DNA of 19,145 nt from assembly GCA_004562175.1 (NCBI GenBank), contig SFRS01000001.1, positions 1 to 19,145 of the forward strand, written 5' to 3'. Positions 1 through 6,595 of the stretch are shown here, piece by piece. A program made the translations under genes and the position numbers. The DNA comes from a bacterium (GTDB taxonomy: Bacteria; Bacillota; Negativicutes; Acidaminococcales; Acidaminococcaceae). The notes below the pieces were generated by a model. It did no database searches and was not told the DNA's origin. It was given only the letters and a program-made list of their open reading frames with translations. The first letter of the stretch is position 1. Each line of letters opens with the position of its first letter.

Positions 1-46
1 GCGCAGCTGTTTGCAGACTAAATAATAGAAAATTGGCATAGTTCTA

Positions 47-75
47 TTGGCAGCAGGTACAGCCTGTGGTACAAT
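47..75 (+). promoter_or_regulatory. Sigma-70-type promoter of the BASS transporter gene
   Basis: A TTGGCA box at 47-52 and a TACAAT box at 70-75 are separated by exactly 17 bp. A TG dinucleotide at 67-68 makes it an extended -10 promoter. Transcription should start near 82, leaving a leader of about 80 nt before the ATG at 163. The match is read directly from the sequence; activity is inferred. Confidence 0.75.
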
Positions 76-81
76 AGAGCG

Positions 82-153
82 GGGTCTAGTGACTCCTGGC
101 CCGTAGGGGCCAGCAGCGTGACTATCGCAAAGGATAGCATGCATGTAAGGAGG
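82..153 (+). promoter_or_regulatory. Structured 5' leader of the transporter gene
   Basis: The leader between the predicted start of transcription and the ribosome binding site holds two hairpins: CTGGCCC/GGGCCAG with a 4-nt loop (96-113) and CTATC/GATAG with a 6-nt loop (122-137). The Shine-Dalgarno sequence AAGGAGG follows at 147-153. GTGACT occurs before the first hairpin and GTGACTATC begins the second. I do not recognise a known riboswitch class. It may be an unidentified cis-regulatory RNA or just a stabilised leader. Confidence 0.35.
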
Positions 154-162
154 ATTTGACAA

Positions 163-1161
163 ATGAAAAAAGAAACCGGAGTATTGGCCTTTTTAGGCAG
201 TGTGAGCGCTTTTTTGTCCCGCTATTTCGCGGTGATTATTTTGGTAACCAGCGCCATTGCCTTTGTGCAACCGGAGGGCTTCAAGTGGATTCCCAAGTAC
301 ACGGCACTGTTCTTAGGTACGGCGATGTTTGGCATGGGCCTCACCATCAAGAGGGAGGACTTCCAAATCGTCTTTTCCCGACCTAAAGAAATTTTTGCCG
401 GATGCGTGCTGCAATACACCATAATGCCCTTTGCTGCTTATCTTTTGGCCGTTGTTTTCAATCTGGATGCGGATTTGGCCTTGGGTGTGATTTTGGTAGG
501 CTGCTGCCCCGGCGGCACCGCCAGCAATGTTATCGCCTATATTGCCAAGGGTGATGTGCCCCTGTCCGTGGGCATGACCATTGCCTCCACCTTGATTGCG
601 CCCATCGTTACGCCCTTTTTGGTGTACGTGCTGGCAGGCACTTGGGTCGAGGTCAGCTTTTGGGCGATGATGATGAGCGTGGTGAAGATTGTGCTCTTGC
701 CCGTGCTGGGAGGCATCGTGCTGAATACGCTGTTCCATGACAGCATTGTGAAGCTGGGAAGCGTGCTGCCCATTGTGTCCATTGTGGCCATCGTCATGAT
801 TATCGACGGTATTGTGGCTGTGAGCGCCGCCAAGCTGGTAAGCTGCGGCTTGATTGTAATGGTACTAGTAGTGCTGCATAACAGTATTGGTCTGGGTATG
901 GGCCTCTTCATGGCCAAGGTCATGAAGGTGAACTACGCCAAGGAAACCTCTATTGCCATTGAGGTGGCAATGCAAAACAGTGGCTTGGCAGTGGCCTTGG
1001 CTACTGTGAATTTTGCAGCCAATCCTTTGGCCGGCTTGCCCGGTGCTGTCTTCAGCGTGTGGCATAATGTGTCCGGCTCCATGTTCGCCAGCTACCGCCT
1101 GAAGGGACTGGAGAGCCAAGGTGCGCAGACCTTGAGCGAGGATGCTCTGGCAACGAAATAA
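163..1161 (+). CDS. Bile acid:sodium symporter (BASS) family transporter, PanS/YocS-like
   Basis: A 332-residue hydrophobic inner-membrane protein of the usual BASS length and about ten membrane segments. Family hallmarks are visible: GMGL near residue 58, the CPGGTASN signature with S121-N122, and EVAMQNSG with E267 and Q271. In characterised members these Ser/Asn and Glu/Gln positions coordinate sodium, so sodium-driven uptake or export of an organic anion is likely. The substrate cannot be read from sequence; bile acids, ketopantoate/pantothenate and other carboxylates are all known in the family. The ATG at 163 lies 9 nt after AAGGAGG. The gene is a single transcription unit with its own promoter and terminator, so the neighbours give no hint of the substrate. 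The family call is firm; the PanS subgroup is tentative. Confidence 0.9.
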   Translation: MKKETGVLAFLGSVSAFLSRYFAVIILVTSAIAFVQPEGFKWIPKYTALFLGTAMFGMGLTIKREDFQIVFSRPKEIFAGCVLQYTIMPFAAYLLAVVFNLDADLALGVILVGCCPGGTASNVIAYIAKGDVPLSVGMTIASTLIAPIVTPFLVYVLAGTWVEVSFWAMMMSVVKIVLLPVLGGIVLNTLFHDSIVKLGSVLPIVSIVAIVMIIDGIVAVSAAKLVSCGLIVMVLVVLHNSIGLGMGLFMAKVMKVNYAKETSIAIEVAMQNSGLAVALATVNFAANPLAGLPGAVFSVWHNVSGSMFASYRLKGLESQGAQTLSEDALATK

Positions 1162-1172
1162 ATAAGCAAAAT

Positions 1173-1214
1173 AAAGCTCTGACGATGCTAAAAATAGCAC
1201 TGTCAGAGCTTTTT
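1173..1214. terminator. Rho-independent terminator, probably bidirectional
   Basis: AAAGCTCTGAC (1173-1183) pairs with GTCAGAGCTTT (1202-1212), and an inner helix TGCTA/TAGCA closes an AAAA loop. A run of T follows on the plus strand. On the minus strand the stem is followed by ATTTTGC, so it can also serve tmcAL, which converges on it. Confidence 0.9.
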
Positions 1215-1237
1215 CGCGTATATAGCTATGTAACTGA

Positions 1238-2554
1238 TTATTGCCCGCAGCTGCTTGCCGTTTGCTTCACGTAAACAGGGGAAATAAGGAGGTCGTTGCC
1301 GGCGCGGTTCAGGGCGGGGTTCAGCTGGAGCAGACTCCACAGCTCCGTGGCCTTGAGCTCCAGGTCCAGCTGTTGGGTGAAGATTTGCTGTTGGCGCAGC
1401 CCCAAATGGGGCAGGCGGTAGCGCCAGTTGCGATACAGGCCAGTGATAAGGGGCAGGGTGGCAGTGGCTTTCATTTGTTTCAAAAGCTGGCGGCCAGTGT
1501 CGTTGAAGGCCAAAACCCTGAGGTAGGCCGGGGCTTTGTCCTCCCAGCGCCAGCGGGGTACATCCAGCAAAAGCTGCATGAAAAGGCGGCGGATGCGGCT
1601 AGTGCTGTAGCGCTTGTTGGTGCACAGCTGCAGGGCCTGGGCAAAGCTGGTGGCATCGGTGGCCTGCTTGAGCAGGTTCTCCAAGCCCTCGCTGCATTGG
1701 CAGGCTTCGGCGATGTCGTCGGTGCTGAGGAGCCGCAGCCGATAGCGCAAAAGCTGCCACAAAAGGGCGTCATCATAGCCGGGATTGCTTTGTAAAAGGG
1801 TTTGGCGCACGCTCTCGGGGACGGCTTGCTGCCAGCTAGTGGTGTTTAGGCTAGCATCTGTATTGGCGTTGATGCTTGCGTTGGCGGTGTATGGCTTGGT
1901 GGCGTAGCATGTATTACGCTCAAGCCTCAGCGCTTGCCGAATGGCTGTTGCACTGGCCATGGTGCCCGCTATTTCCCGGTCATTGTAGTTACTGTTGATG
2001 CGTTGAATGAAAAGCGGCTTGATGTCGGTATTAATTAGCGCCTTGGCATATTCTAAGGCCAGAATATCGTTGGGCTTGTCCAGCGGTGCAGTGGTGTTAT
2101 CATGAGCACATTCTGCTTCAGTGAGCACGGCAGCGCAGGCCACGGCGTAGCTCTTGCCTTGGCTGAGCAGCTCTTTGATACGGGCTTGGGCTTGGGGGCT
2201 GGTGATGGCTTGGGCTAAGGCGACAAAGTCCCGCTCCGGCGATTCCACGCCGCAGGCCAAGGTGTTGATGCAGCCCGTGGCCTCCATGAGCTGCACGCCG
2301 CAGCTGGCAAAAAACTGGGCGCTGCGCAGGGAAAAGGCCGTGGGCAGCTCCAGCACCAGGGCTGCGCCGTTTTCCACCGCCAGCCGGGCTCTGAGCCATT
2401 TATTGAGGCAAGCAGGCTCACCTCGCTGCATGAAGCTGGCGCTCATCATGACAATAATGGGCTGGTCGGTCAGGCGTTGGGCTTCCCGCAGCTGGTATAA
2501 ATGTCCGTTGTGAAAGGGATTGTATTCGGCAATAATGCCGGTGGCATAAATCAT
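1238..2554 (-). CDS. tmcAL: tRNA(Met) cytidine acetate ligase (TmcAL, YlbM family)
   Basis: A 438-residue protein that begins MIYATGIIAEYNPFHNGH, the N-terminal signature of the YlbM/TmcAL nucleotidyltransferase-like family. HNGH at residues 15-18 is the HxGH nucleotide-binding motif, and an ATAIRQAL segment near residue 205 corresponds to the family's SxTxIR region. Characterised TmcAL activates acetate with ATP to acetyl-adenylate and acetylates the wobble cytidine 34 of elongator tRNA-Met, an acetyl-CoA-independent route to ac4C. The start is supported by AGGAAG seven bases upstream (2562-2567, minus). It is divergent from acetate kinase, another acetate/ATP enzyme. In Bacillus, ylbM lies upstream of ylbN (DUF177) and rpmF. 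The same three genes are close here, but with ackA between them and tmcAL inverted. Confidence 0.92.
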   Translation of the reverse strand: MIYATGIIAEYNPFHNGHLYQLREAQRLTDQPIIVMMSASFMQRGEPACLNKWLRARLAVENGAALVLELPTAFSLRSAQFFASCGVQLMEATGCINTLACGVESPERDFVALAQAITSPQAQARIKELLSQGKSYAVACAAVLTEAECAHDNTTAPLDKPNDILALEYAKALINTDIKPLFIQRINSNYNDREIAGTMASATAIRQALRLERNTCYATKPYTANASINANTDASLNTTSWQQAVPESVRQTLLQSNPGYDDALLWQLLRYRLRLLSTDDIAEACQCSEGLENLLKQATDATSFAQALQLCTNKRYSTSRIRRLFMQLLLDVPRWRWEDKAPAYLRVLAFNDTGRQLLKQMKATATLPLITGLYRNWRYRLPHLGLRQQQIFTQQLDLELKATELWSLLQLNPALNRAGNDLLISPVYVKQTASSCGQ

Positions 2555-2582
2555 AATGTAGCTTCCTTATGGTTGATTATTT

Positions 2583-2622
2583 TTAGTACCTGGGGCACCT
2601 CGTCGGTGCTCTCAGCTCATAA
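2583..2622 (-). promoter_or_regulatory. Split FapR-like motif flanking a small hairpin in the tmcAL leader
   Basis: Read on the minus strand, TATGAGCTG is followed, 23 bases later, by GTACTAAAAA (the A-run extends to about 2581). The intervening bases form a GCACC/GGTGC hairpin. The same two words occur joined, with no gap, in the fapR leader (4957-4975). It lies downstream of the predicted tmcAL transcription start. TTATGAG is repeated once more just upstream (2634-2640). Function is unproven; see findings. Confidence 0.4.
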
Positions 2623-2644
2623 ATATTCTTTTTCTCATAAGCTA

Positions 2645-2673
2645 ATTATATCACAATCTTGTGTATACATAAA
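2645..2673 (-). promoter_or_regulatory. Predicted tmcAL promoter
   Basis: On the minus strand a perfect TATAAT (2645-2650) is preceded by TGA, giving an extended -10 box. A weak -35 (TTTATG, 2668-2673) lies 17 bp upstream. The perfect palindrome TGTATACA (2662-2669) overlaps the -35 end and could be an operator. The leader before the ATG would be about 83 nt. Confidence 0.6.
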
Positions 2674-2681
2674 TTATTCAC

Positions 2682-2710
2682 TGTATTTTTCATGCCAAAT
2701 AGTGTATACT
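2682..2710 (+). promoter_or_regulatory. Predicted ackA promoter
   Basis: TATACT at 2705-2710 is a good -10 box with a poor -35 (TGTATT, 2682-2687) at 17 bp spacing. It stands back to back with the tmcAL promoter, the two -35 boxes being only 8 bp apart. GTGTATAC occurs at 2661-2668 and again at 2703-2710, overlapping this -10, which would suit a shared regulator. I see no clear cre (CcpA) site. Confidence 0.45.
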
Positions 2711-2724
2711 TATCTCATGAATAA

Positions 2725-2773
2725 CTCTCGGCGCGGTTGCCGAAGGGCGAGAGCAGCAAGCAGCAGAGGCTGC
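2725..2773 (+). promoter_or_regulatory. Two hairpins in the ackA leader
   Basis: CTCTCG (2725-2730) pairs with CGAGAG (2748-2753), and GCAGC (2760-2764) with GCTGC (2769-2773) around an AGAG tetraloop. Both lie upstream of GGAGG at 2791-2795, so the ribosome binding site itself is free. They may stabilise the message. No known riboswitch is recognised. Confidence 0.35.
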
Positions 2774-2801
2774 AGAGATGTAGCTTACTAGGAGGCATAT
2801 T

Positions 2802-4010
2802 GTGATTGTATTTGTAGTAAACTGCGGCAGCTCCTCCATCAAGTATCAGCTGATCAATATGGAGGGCGAAAAGGTTATGGCCAAGGGCCTCGTAGAGCGC
2901 ATTGGCATGGAGGGGTCCACCTTAAAGCACACGCCTGTGGGAAAGTATACCATTGATTTGAAGGAGGATATACCGGACCACGTGGTAGGCATCAAAATGG
3001 TTTTGAAGGCCCTGACCCATAAGGAATACGGCGTTATTAAAGATATGGCAGAGATTGACGCTGTGGGTCATCGCGTAGTGCACGGCGGAGAACGCTTTGC
3101 GGACAGCGTTTTGATTACCGGTGAGGTTTTGCAGGGCATCAAGGCCTGCAGCGAGATTGCGCCCTTGCACAATCCGCCCAACCTGTTTGGCATCGAGGCC
3201 TGCATGAATATCATGAAGGGCGTGCCCCAGGTGGCGGTTTTTGATACGGCCTTTCATCAGACCATGCCCAAGGTGGCCTATTTGTATGGCCTACCCTATG
3301 AATTATACGTGAAATATGGCCTGCGCCGCTATGGCTTCCACGGCACCTCCCACAAGTATGTGGCCCAGCGTGCAGCAGAGCTCATGGGCGAGCATATGAC
3401 GGATTTGCGCATCATTACCTGTCATTTGGGCAATGGTGCCAGCATCACGGCCATCAAATATGGCAAATCCATTGATACTAGCATGGGCTATACACCGCTG
3501 GAGGGCCTCATCATGGGCACTCGCAGTGGCGAGATTGACCCGGCCATCATTCCCTTCCTCATGGAGAAGGAAAATATGACTGCCCAGCAAATCGACGATT
3601 ATTTGAATCGTCGCAGCGGTATTTTGGGCATCAGCGGTTTGTCCAGCGATTTCCGGGATTTGGAGAGCGCTGCTAACCGAGGTGACGACCGCAGTCAGCT
3701 GGCCATTGACGTTTTTGCTTATAAGGTGAAAAAATATATCGGTGGCTATGTGGCTGCCATGGGCGGTGTGGATGCCATTGTCTTCACTGCAGGCTTGGGT
3801 GAGAATTCTCCCTTCATGCGCGACAAGATTTGCAACGGCCTTGAGTATTTGGGCACTCGCATTGACCCTGATTTGAACAAGATTCGCGGCAAGGAGCGGG
3901 AGATCAGTGTGCGTCGCGCCAGAGTGAAGATTTTCGTCATTCCTACTAACGAAGAGCTGGTTATTGCCCGCGACACGTTCAATATTTGCCGTAGGATAAT
4001 CAAACTGTAA
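2802..4010 (+). CDS. ackA: Acetate kinase
   Basis: A 402-residue cytosolic enzyme of normal family length that interconverts acetate + ATP and acetyl phosphate + ADP. The ASKHA-fold signatures are all present in order: [10 protein letters not shown] at the N terminus, [82 protein letters not shown] and [12 protein letters not shown]. No catalytic motif is missing. Translation begins at GTG 2802, six bases after GGAGG; the reading frame has no better upstream start. The usual partner pta (phosphotransacetylase) is not in the window, so the substrate acetyl phosphate must come from elsewhere in the genome. The gene is divergent from tmcAL, which also consumes acetate and ATP. Confidence 0.98.
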   Translation: MIVFVVNCGSSSIKYQLINMEGEKVMAKGLVERIGMEGSTLKHTPVGKYTIDLKEDIPDHVVGIKMVLKALTHKEYGVIKDMAEIDAVGHRVVHGGERFADSVLITGEVLQGIKACSEIAPLHNPPNLFGIEACMNIMKGVPQVAVFDTAFHQTMPKVAYLYGLPYELYVKYGLRRYGFHGTSHKYVAQRAAELMGEHMTDLRIITCHLGNGASITAIKYGKSIDTSMGYTPLEGLIMGTRSGEIDPAIIPFLMEKENMTAQQIDDYLNRRSGILGISGLSSDFRDLESAANRGDDRSQLAIDVFAYKVKKYIGGYVAAMGGVDAIVFTAGLGENSPFMRDKICNGLEYLGTRIDPDLNKIRGKEREISVRRARVKIFVIPTNEELVIARDTFNICRRIIKL

Positions 4011-4037
4011 AAAAGTAACAGGTTTAGCAGGTTTTTC

Positions 4038-4066
4038 TTGACAAAGAGCCTCAAGACCATTATAAT
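4038..4066 (+). promoter_or_regulatory. Perfect consensus promoter of the DUF177-rpmF unit
   Basis: TTGACA at 4038-4043 and TATAAT at 4061-4066 with a 17-bp spacer match the sigma-70/sigma-A consensus at every base. The expected start of transcription (about 4073) is only some 12 nt before the ATG at 4085, so the leader is very short. Confidence 0.88.
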
Positions 4067-4084
4067 TGTAACGATTGGTGAAAT

Positions 4085-4588
4085 ATGATTAAGATAAATG
4101 TCGCACAAATCAAGAAAAGACTGGTTGGAGAAAAGGCCCTTGCCTTTGAGCTGGAGCCGGCGGAGCTGGAGATTAGTCCCGAGGAAATGGGGATAATCGG
4201 CAGCGTCAAGCTGGAGGGCAGCATGAGCAATGCCGGTGATGTTTTGCTCTTGCAGGCCAAGCTGGAATGCGAGGTGCAGCGCACCTGTGGGCGTTGCCTG
4301 AAGGAGTTCACAGGCATCAACAGGGCGGAGGTCCTGGAGAAGTTCTATCCTGCCAGTGCTGATAATATTGAAAATGATGCTTTTGTTTACGATTCGGATG
4401 TTATCGACATAACAGAACCGCTTCGTGAAGGGCTGCTGCTTGCAGAGCCCATGCAGGCTCTGTGTAAACCAGACTGCCGGGGGTTGTGTCCTGTTTGTGG
4501 CGCTGATCTTAACGATGGCGACTGCGGCTGTGACAGACTTACCGTCGATCCAAGGCTAGCGGCATTGAAGCAATTCATCAAAAATTAA
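4085..4588 (+). CDS. DUF177/YceD family protein (YlbN-like)
   Basis: A 167-residue protein of the DUF177 (YceD, 23S rRNA accumulation) family. Its typical place directly before rpmF is kept here. Cysteines that probably bind zinc are grouped as C62, C68 and C71 (TCGRCLKEF) and a C-terminal CKPDC-GLCPVCG cluster (C127, C131, C135, C138) followed by C147 and C149. In E. coli YceD affects 23S rRNA levels; the molecular role is poorly defined. The ATG at 4085 has only a weak GGTG upstream (4077-4080), consistent with the very short leader. Its position beside a ribosomal protein gene fits a ribosome assembly role. The family call is firm; the function is known only in outline. Confidence 0.9.
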   Translation: MIKINVAQIKKRLVGEKALAFELEPAELEISPEEMGIIGSVKLEGSMSNAGDVLLLQAKLECEVQRTCGRCLKEFTGINRAEVLEKFYPASADNIENDAFVYDSDVIDITEPLREGLLLAEPMQALCKPDCRGLCPVCGADLNDGDCGCDRLTVDPRLAALKQFIKN

Positions 4589-4623
4589 ATTCACTTCATA
4601 GCACTGAGGAGGTGTGTTGAGAA

Positions 4624-4803
4624 ATGGCAGTACCTAAGAGAAAAATGTCCAAGGCTCGTCGTGACAGACGTCGTGCTAACTGGAAATTGAGCGTTCCTGG
4701 CATGGTTGAATGCCCGCAATGTCATGAATTGAAAATGCCCCATCGCGTTTGCACTGAATGCGGTTACTATGATGGCAAACAAGTCATTGCTGTTGCTGAA
4801 TAA
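4624..4803 (+). CDS. rpmF: 50S ribosomal protein L32
   Basis: A 59-residue basic protein beginning [20 protein letters not shown], the classic bL32 N terminus. It keeps the zinc-ribbon cysteines C30-x2-C33 and C43-x2-C46, so it is the zinc-binding form rather than the cysteine-free paralogue. The ATG follows GAGGAGGTG (4606-4614). It is the second gene of a two-gene unit with DUF177 and is followed at once by a strong terminator. In many bacteria rpmF is transcribed on into plsX-fabH. Here a terminator and a separate fapR promoter interrupt that link. Confidence 0.97.
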   Translation: MAVPKRKMSKARRDRRRANWKLSVPGMVECPQCHELKMPHRVCTECGYYDGKQVIAVAE

Positions 4804-4815
4804 TTAAAGCTTACT

Positions 4816-4849
4816 AAAGCCTCTGGAGAGCAATCTCTGGGGGCTTTTT
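4816..4849 (+). terminator. Rho-independent terminator of DUF177-rpmF
   Basis: A 14-bp stem (4816-4829 with 4834-4847, three G-T wobbles) closes a GCAA tetraloop and runs into TTTTT. It separates the ribosomal unit from the FapR-controlled fatty acid operon. Confidence 0.93.
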
Positions 4850-4916
4850 GCTTTCTCTCTCTTAATTAAACAAGTAAAAATTTCTGTGCCATTTTGTGAA
4901 ATCTCATGAAAAACAC

Positions 4917-4945
4917 TTGCCAAATACCCCGTCTCATTTTATAAT
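4917..4945 (+). promoter_or_regulatory. Promoter of the fapR-fab operon
   Basis: TTGCCA (4917-4922) and TATAAT (4940-4945) with a 17-bp spacer. The expected start of transcription is about 4952, just before the FapR-like operator. Confidence 0.85.
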
Positions 4946-4956
4946 AAAAATAGATA

Positions 4957-4973
4957 TTATGAGCTGGTACTAA
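4957..4973 (+). promoter_or_regulatory. Probable FapR operator (fapR autoregulation)
   Basis: The 17-base sequence TTATGAGCTGGTACTAA matches the Bacillus FapR box TTAGTACCTRGTACTAA (as I recall it) at 14 of 17 positions; the right half is perfect. It sits just after the predicted transcription start, where FapR binding would block RNA polymerase. Malonyl-CoA would relieve this (family knowledge). Binding by this FapR is inferred from match and position. Confidence 0.65.
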
Positions 4974-4988
4974 AAAGCGGGTGAAGTG

Positions 4989-5576
4989 ATGAATTCTTCG
5001 AAAAAGTTAATACGTCACAAGAGCTTGAAAAAGCTGCTGAAGGATAATCCCTTCTGCACTGATGAGCAGCTGGCACAGATGCTGAACGTCAGCGTACAGA
5101 CAATCCGTTTGGACCGAGTTACGCTGGGGATTCCGGAGCTACGGGCCAGAACACGTACCATGGCTGAGGATGCCCAAACCAAGGTGCGCGCCATCGACAA
5201 AAAGGATATTGTGGGCGAGCTCTTGGATTTGGAATTGAATAAGCTGGGCATATCTACTTTGAAAATATCTAGCGATATGGTGCTGGAAAAAACCGGCATT
5301 GCCCGTGGCTATTACATGTTTGCCATGGCCAACACTTTGGCTCTGGCGGTGGTGGATGCGGAAAAGGCACTCACTGCGGTGGGCAATGTGAAGTACAAGG
5401 TGCCGGTAAACGCAGGGGCAACCCTGGTAGCCAAGGCGCTGGTCACCCATAAGCGGATGGATAAGTATTACATTTTTGTTAGTATCAAAAGCAACAATGA
5501 GGAAGTATTTCGCGCTAAGTTCATTATTGTTTCCATGGACAAGCGTGGCAAGCATGAAAGGGAGCAGGAAGCATGA
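4989..5576 (+). CDS. fapR: FapR, malonyl-CoA-responsive repressor of fatty acid and phospholipid synthesis
   Basis: A 195-residue transcription factor of the normal FapR length. Residues 24-43 form a DeoR-like helix-turn-helix (DEQLAQMLNVSVQTIRLDR). A linker leads into a C-terminal hotdog-fold effector domain from about residue 70, with the family segment RGYYMFAMANTLALAVVD corresponding to the malonyl-CoA pocket. FapR represses lipid genes until malonyl-CoA accumulates. ATG 4989 is preferred to the in-frame GTG at 4986, because GGGTGA (4979-4984) would be too close to the GTG. The stop overlaps the plsX start in ATGA, so the two are translationally coupled. FapR as first gene of a plsX-fab operon is the classic arrangement. 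Confidence 0.95.
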   Translation: MNSSKKLIRHKSLKKLLKDNPFCTDEQLAQMLNVSVQTIRLDRVTLGIPELRARTRTMAEDAQTKVRAIDKKDIVGELLDLELNKLGISTLKISSDMVLEKTGIARGYYMFAMANTLALAVVDAEKALTAVGNVKYKVPVNAGATLVAKALVTHKRMDKYYIFVSIKSNNEEVFRAKFIIVSMDKRGKHEREQEA

Positions 5577-6595
5577 AAATCGCAGTGGACGTCATGGGTA
5601 CCGATTATGGACCCAAGGAGCTGGTTTTGGGAGCTGTCAACGCGGTTAAGGCCTTTGGCTGTGAAACAGTATTGGTGGGGGATGAGAAGGTTATCAAGGA
5701 GCTGCTGGTGAAGTACCATGCAGACAAGGATGAGCGCATTACGATTCAGCATGCAAGTGAAGTGATTGAGATGAGCGAGCATCCTGCCATCGCTGTGAAG
5801 TCTAAAAAGGATGCTTCCATTGTGGTAGCAGCAAGACTGTTACGCAACAAGGAGTGCAGTGCGCTGGTTTCCTCCGGTAGCACCGGTGCTGCTGTGGCAG
5901 CGGCGCTCTTTGGCGTGGGTCGCATCAAGGGCGTGGAGCGTCCTGCTATTGCCACCCCCATTCCCAGCCTCACCGGTACCACTGTAGTACTGGACAGCGG
6001 GGCTAAGGTGGACGCCAAACCCGAGCACATGAAGCAAAGTGCTATCATGGGTACGGTGTATGCAGAAAAAATTCTTAAAATTTCTTCGCCGCGGGTAGGA
6101 CTTTTGAACATCGGTGAAGAAGAAACTAAAGGTAACGAAGTTGTTCTGGCAACCTATCCTTTGCTGAAGAAGGAAAAAACCATCAAATTCATTGGTAATG
6201 TGGAGGGTCGCGATATTAACAAGGGCACTGTGGACGTAGTAGTCTGCGATGGCTTTGTGGGCAACGTGGTGCTGAAGTTTGGCGAGGGTCTGGCCAAGGC
6301 CATTATGACCATGGTGAAGGAGGCCATCTTAAAGGGTGGTATCCTGGCCAAAATCGGCGGCATGTTGATTAAGCCGGCTCTGAAGGGCCTCAAAAAGCGT
6401 TTGGACCCGGCAGAATACGGCGGTGCTTTGCTTTTAGGCATCCGCGCTCCCTTTATTATCTGCCATGGTAGCTCCAAGGCCAAGGCTATTACCAATGCGA
6501 TTAGAGTGGCTATGGATTTTGCCGAGCAGGATGTAGTCAGCATTATTGCCCAGCGCATTGCTGAATCAAAAAGAAACGAGGAAATAGATCAATGA
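5573..6595 (+). CDS. plsX: Phosphate acyltransferase PlsX
   Basis: A 340-residue peripheral-membrane enzyme that converts acyl-ACP and phosphate to acyl phosphate, the donor for PlsY in phosphatidic acid synthesis. The N terminus MKIAVDVMGTDYGP matches the family's AVDAMGGDxAP signature with small changes (V for A, T for G). SSGSTGA, LLNIGEE and the GDVVVCDGFVGNVVLK-like segment (VDVVVCDGFVGNVVLK) are present. Length is normal. It starts within the fapR stop and its own stop overlaps the fabH ATG (ATGA at 6592-6595), so fapR, plsX and fabH form a tightly coupled set under the fapR promoter. Confidence 0.97.
   Translation: MKIAVDVMGTDYGPKELVLGAVNAVKAFGCETVLVGDEKVIKELLVKYHADKDERITIQHASEVIEMSEHPAIAVKSKKDASIVVAARLLRNKECSALVSSGSTGAAVAAALFGVGRIKGVERPAIATPIPSLTGTTVVLDSGAKVDAKPEHMKQSAIMGTVYAEKILKISSPRVGLLNIGEEETKGNEVVLATYPLLKKEKTIKFIGNVEGRDINKGTVDVVVCDGFVGNVVLKFGEGLAKAIMTMVKEAILKGGILAKIGGMLIKPALKGLKKRLDPAEYGGALLLGIRAPFIICHGSSKAKAITNAIRVAMDFAEQDVVSIIAQRIAESKRNEEIDQ

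Noticed and set aside
1..21. Possible last six codons of an upstream plus-strand gene ending in TAA at 19-21
   Set aside because: Too short to tell a coding end from chance; the window edge hides the rest.
1241..1795. Plus-strand open frame of 184 codons opposite tmcAL
   Set aside because: Gly/Gln/Val-rich shadow frame; tmcAL on the minus strand has clear family motifs.
4004..4036. Possible terminator after ackA (AAACTGT with ACAGGTTT)
   Set aside because: The stem is AT-rich with a bulge, and no T run follows at the right place; ackA may read through toward the DUF177 gene.
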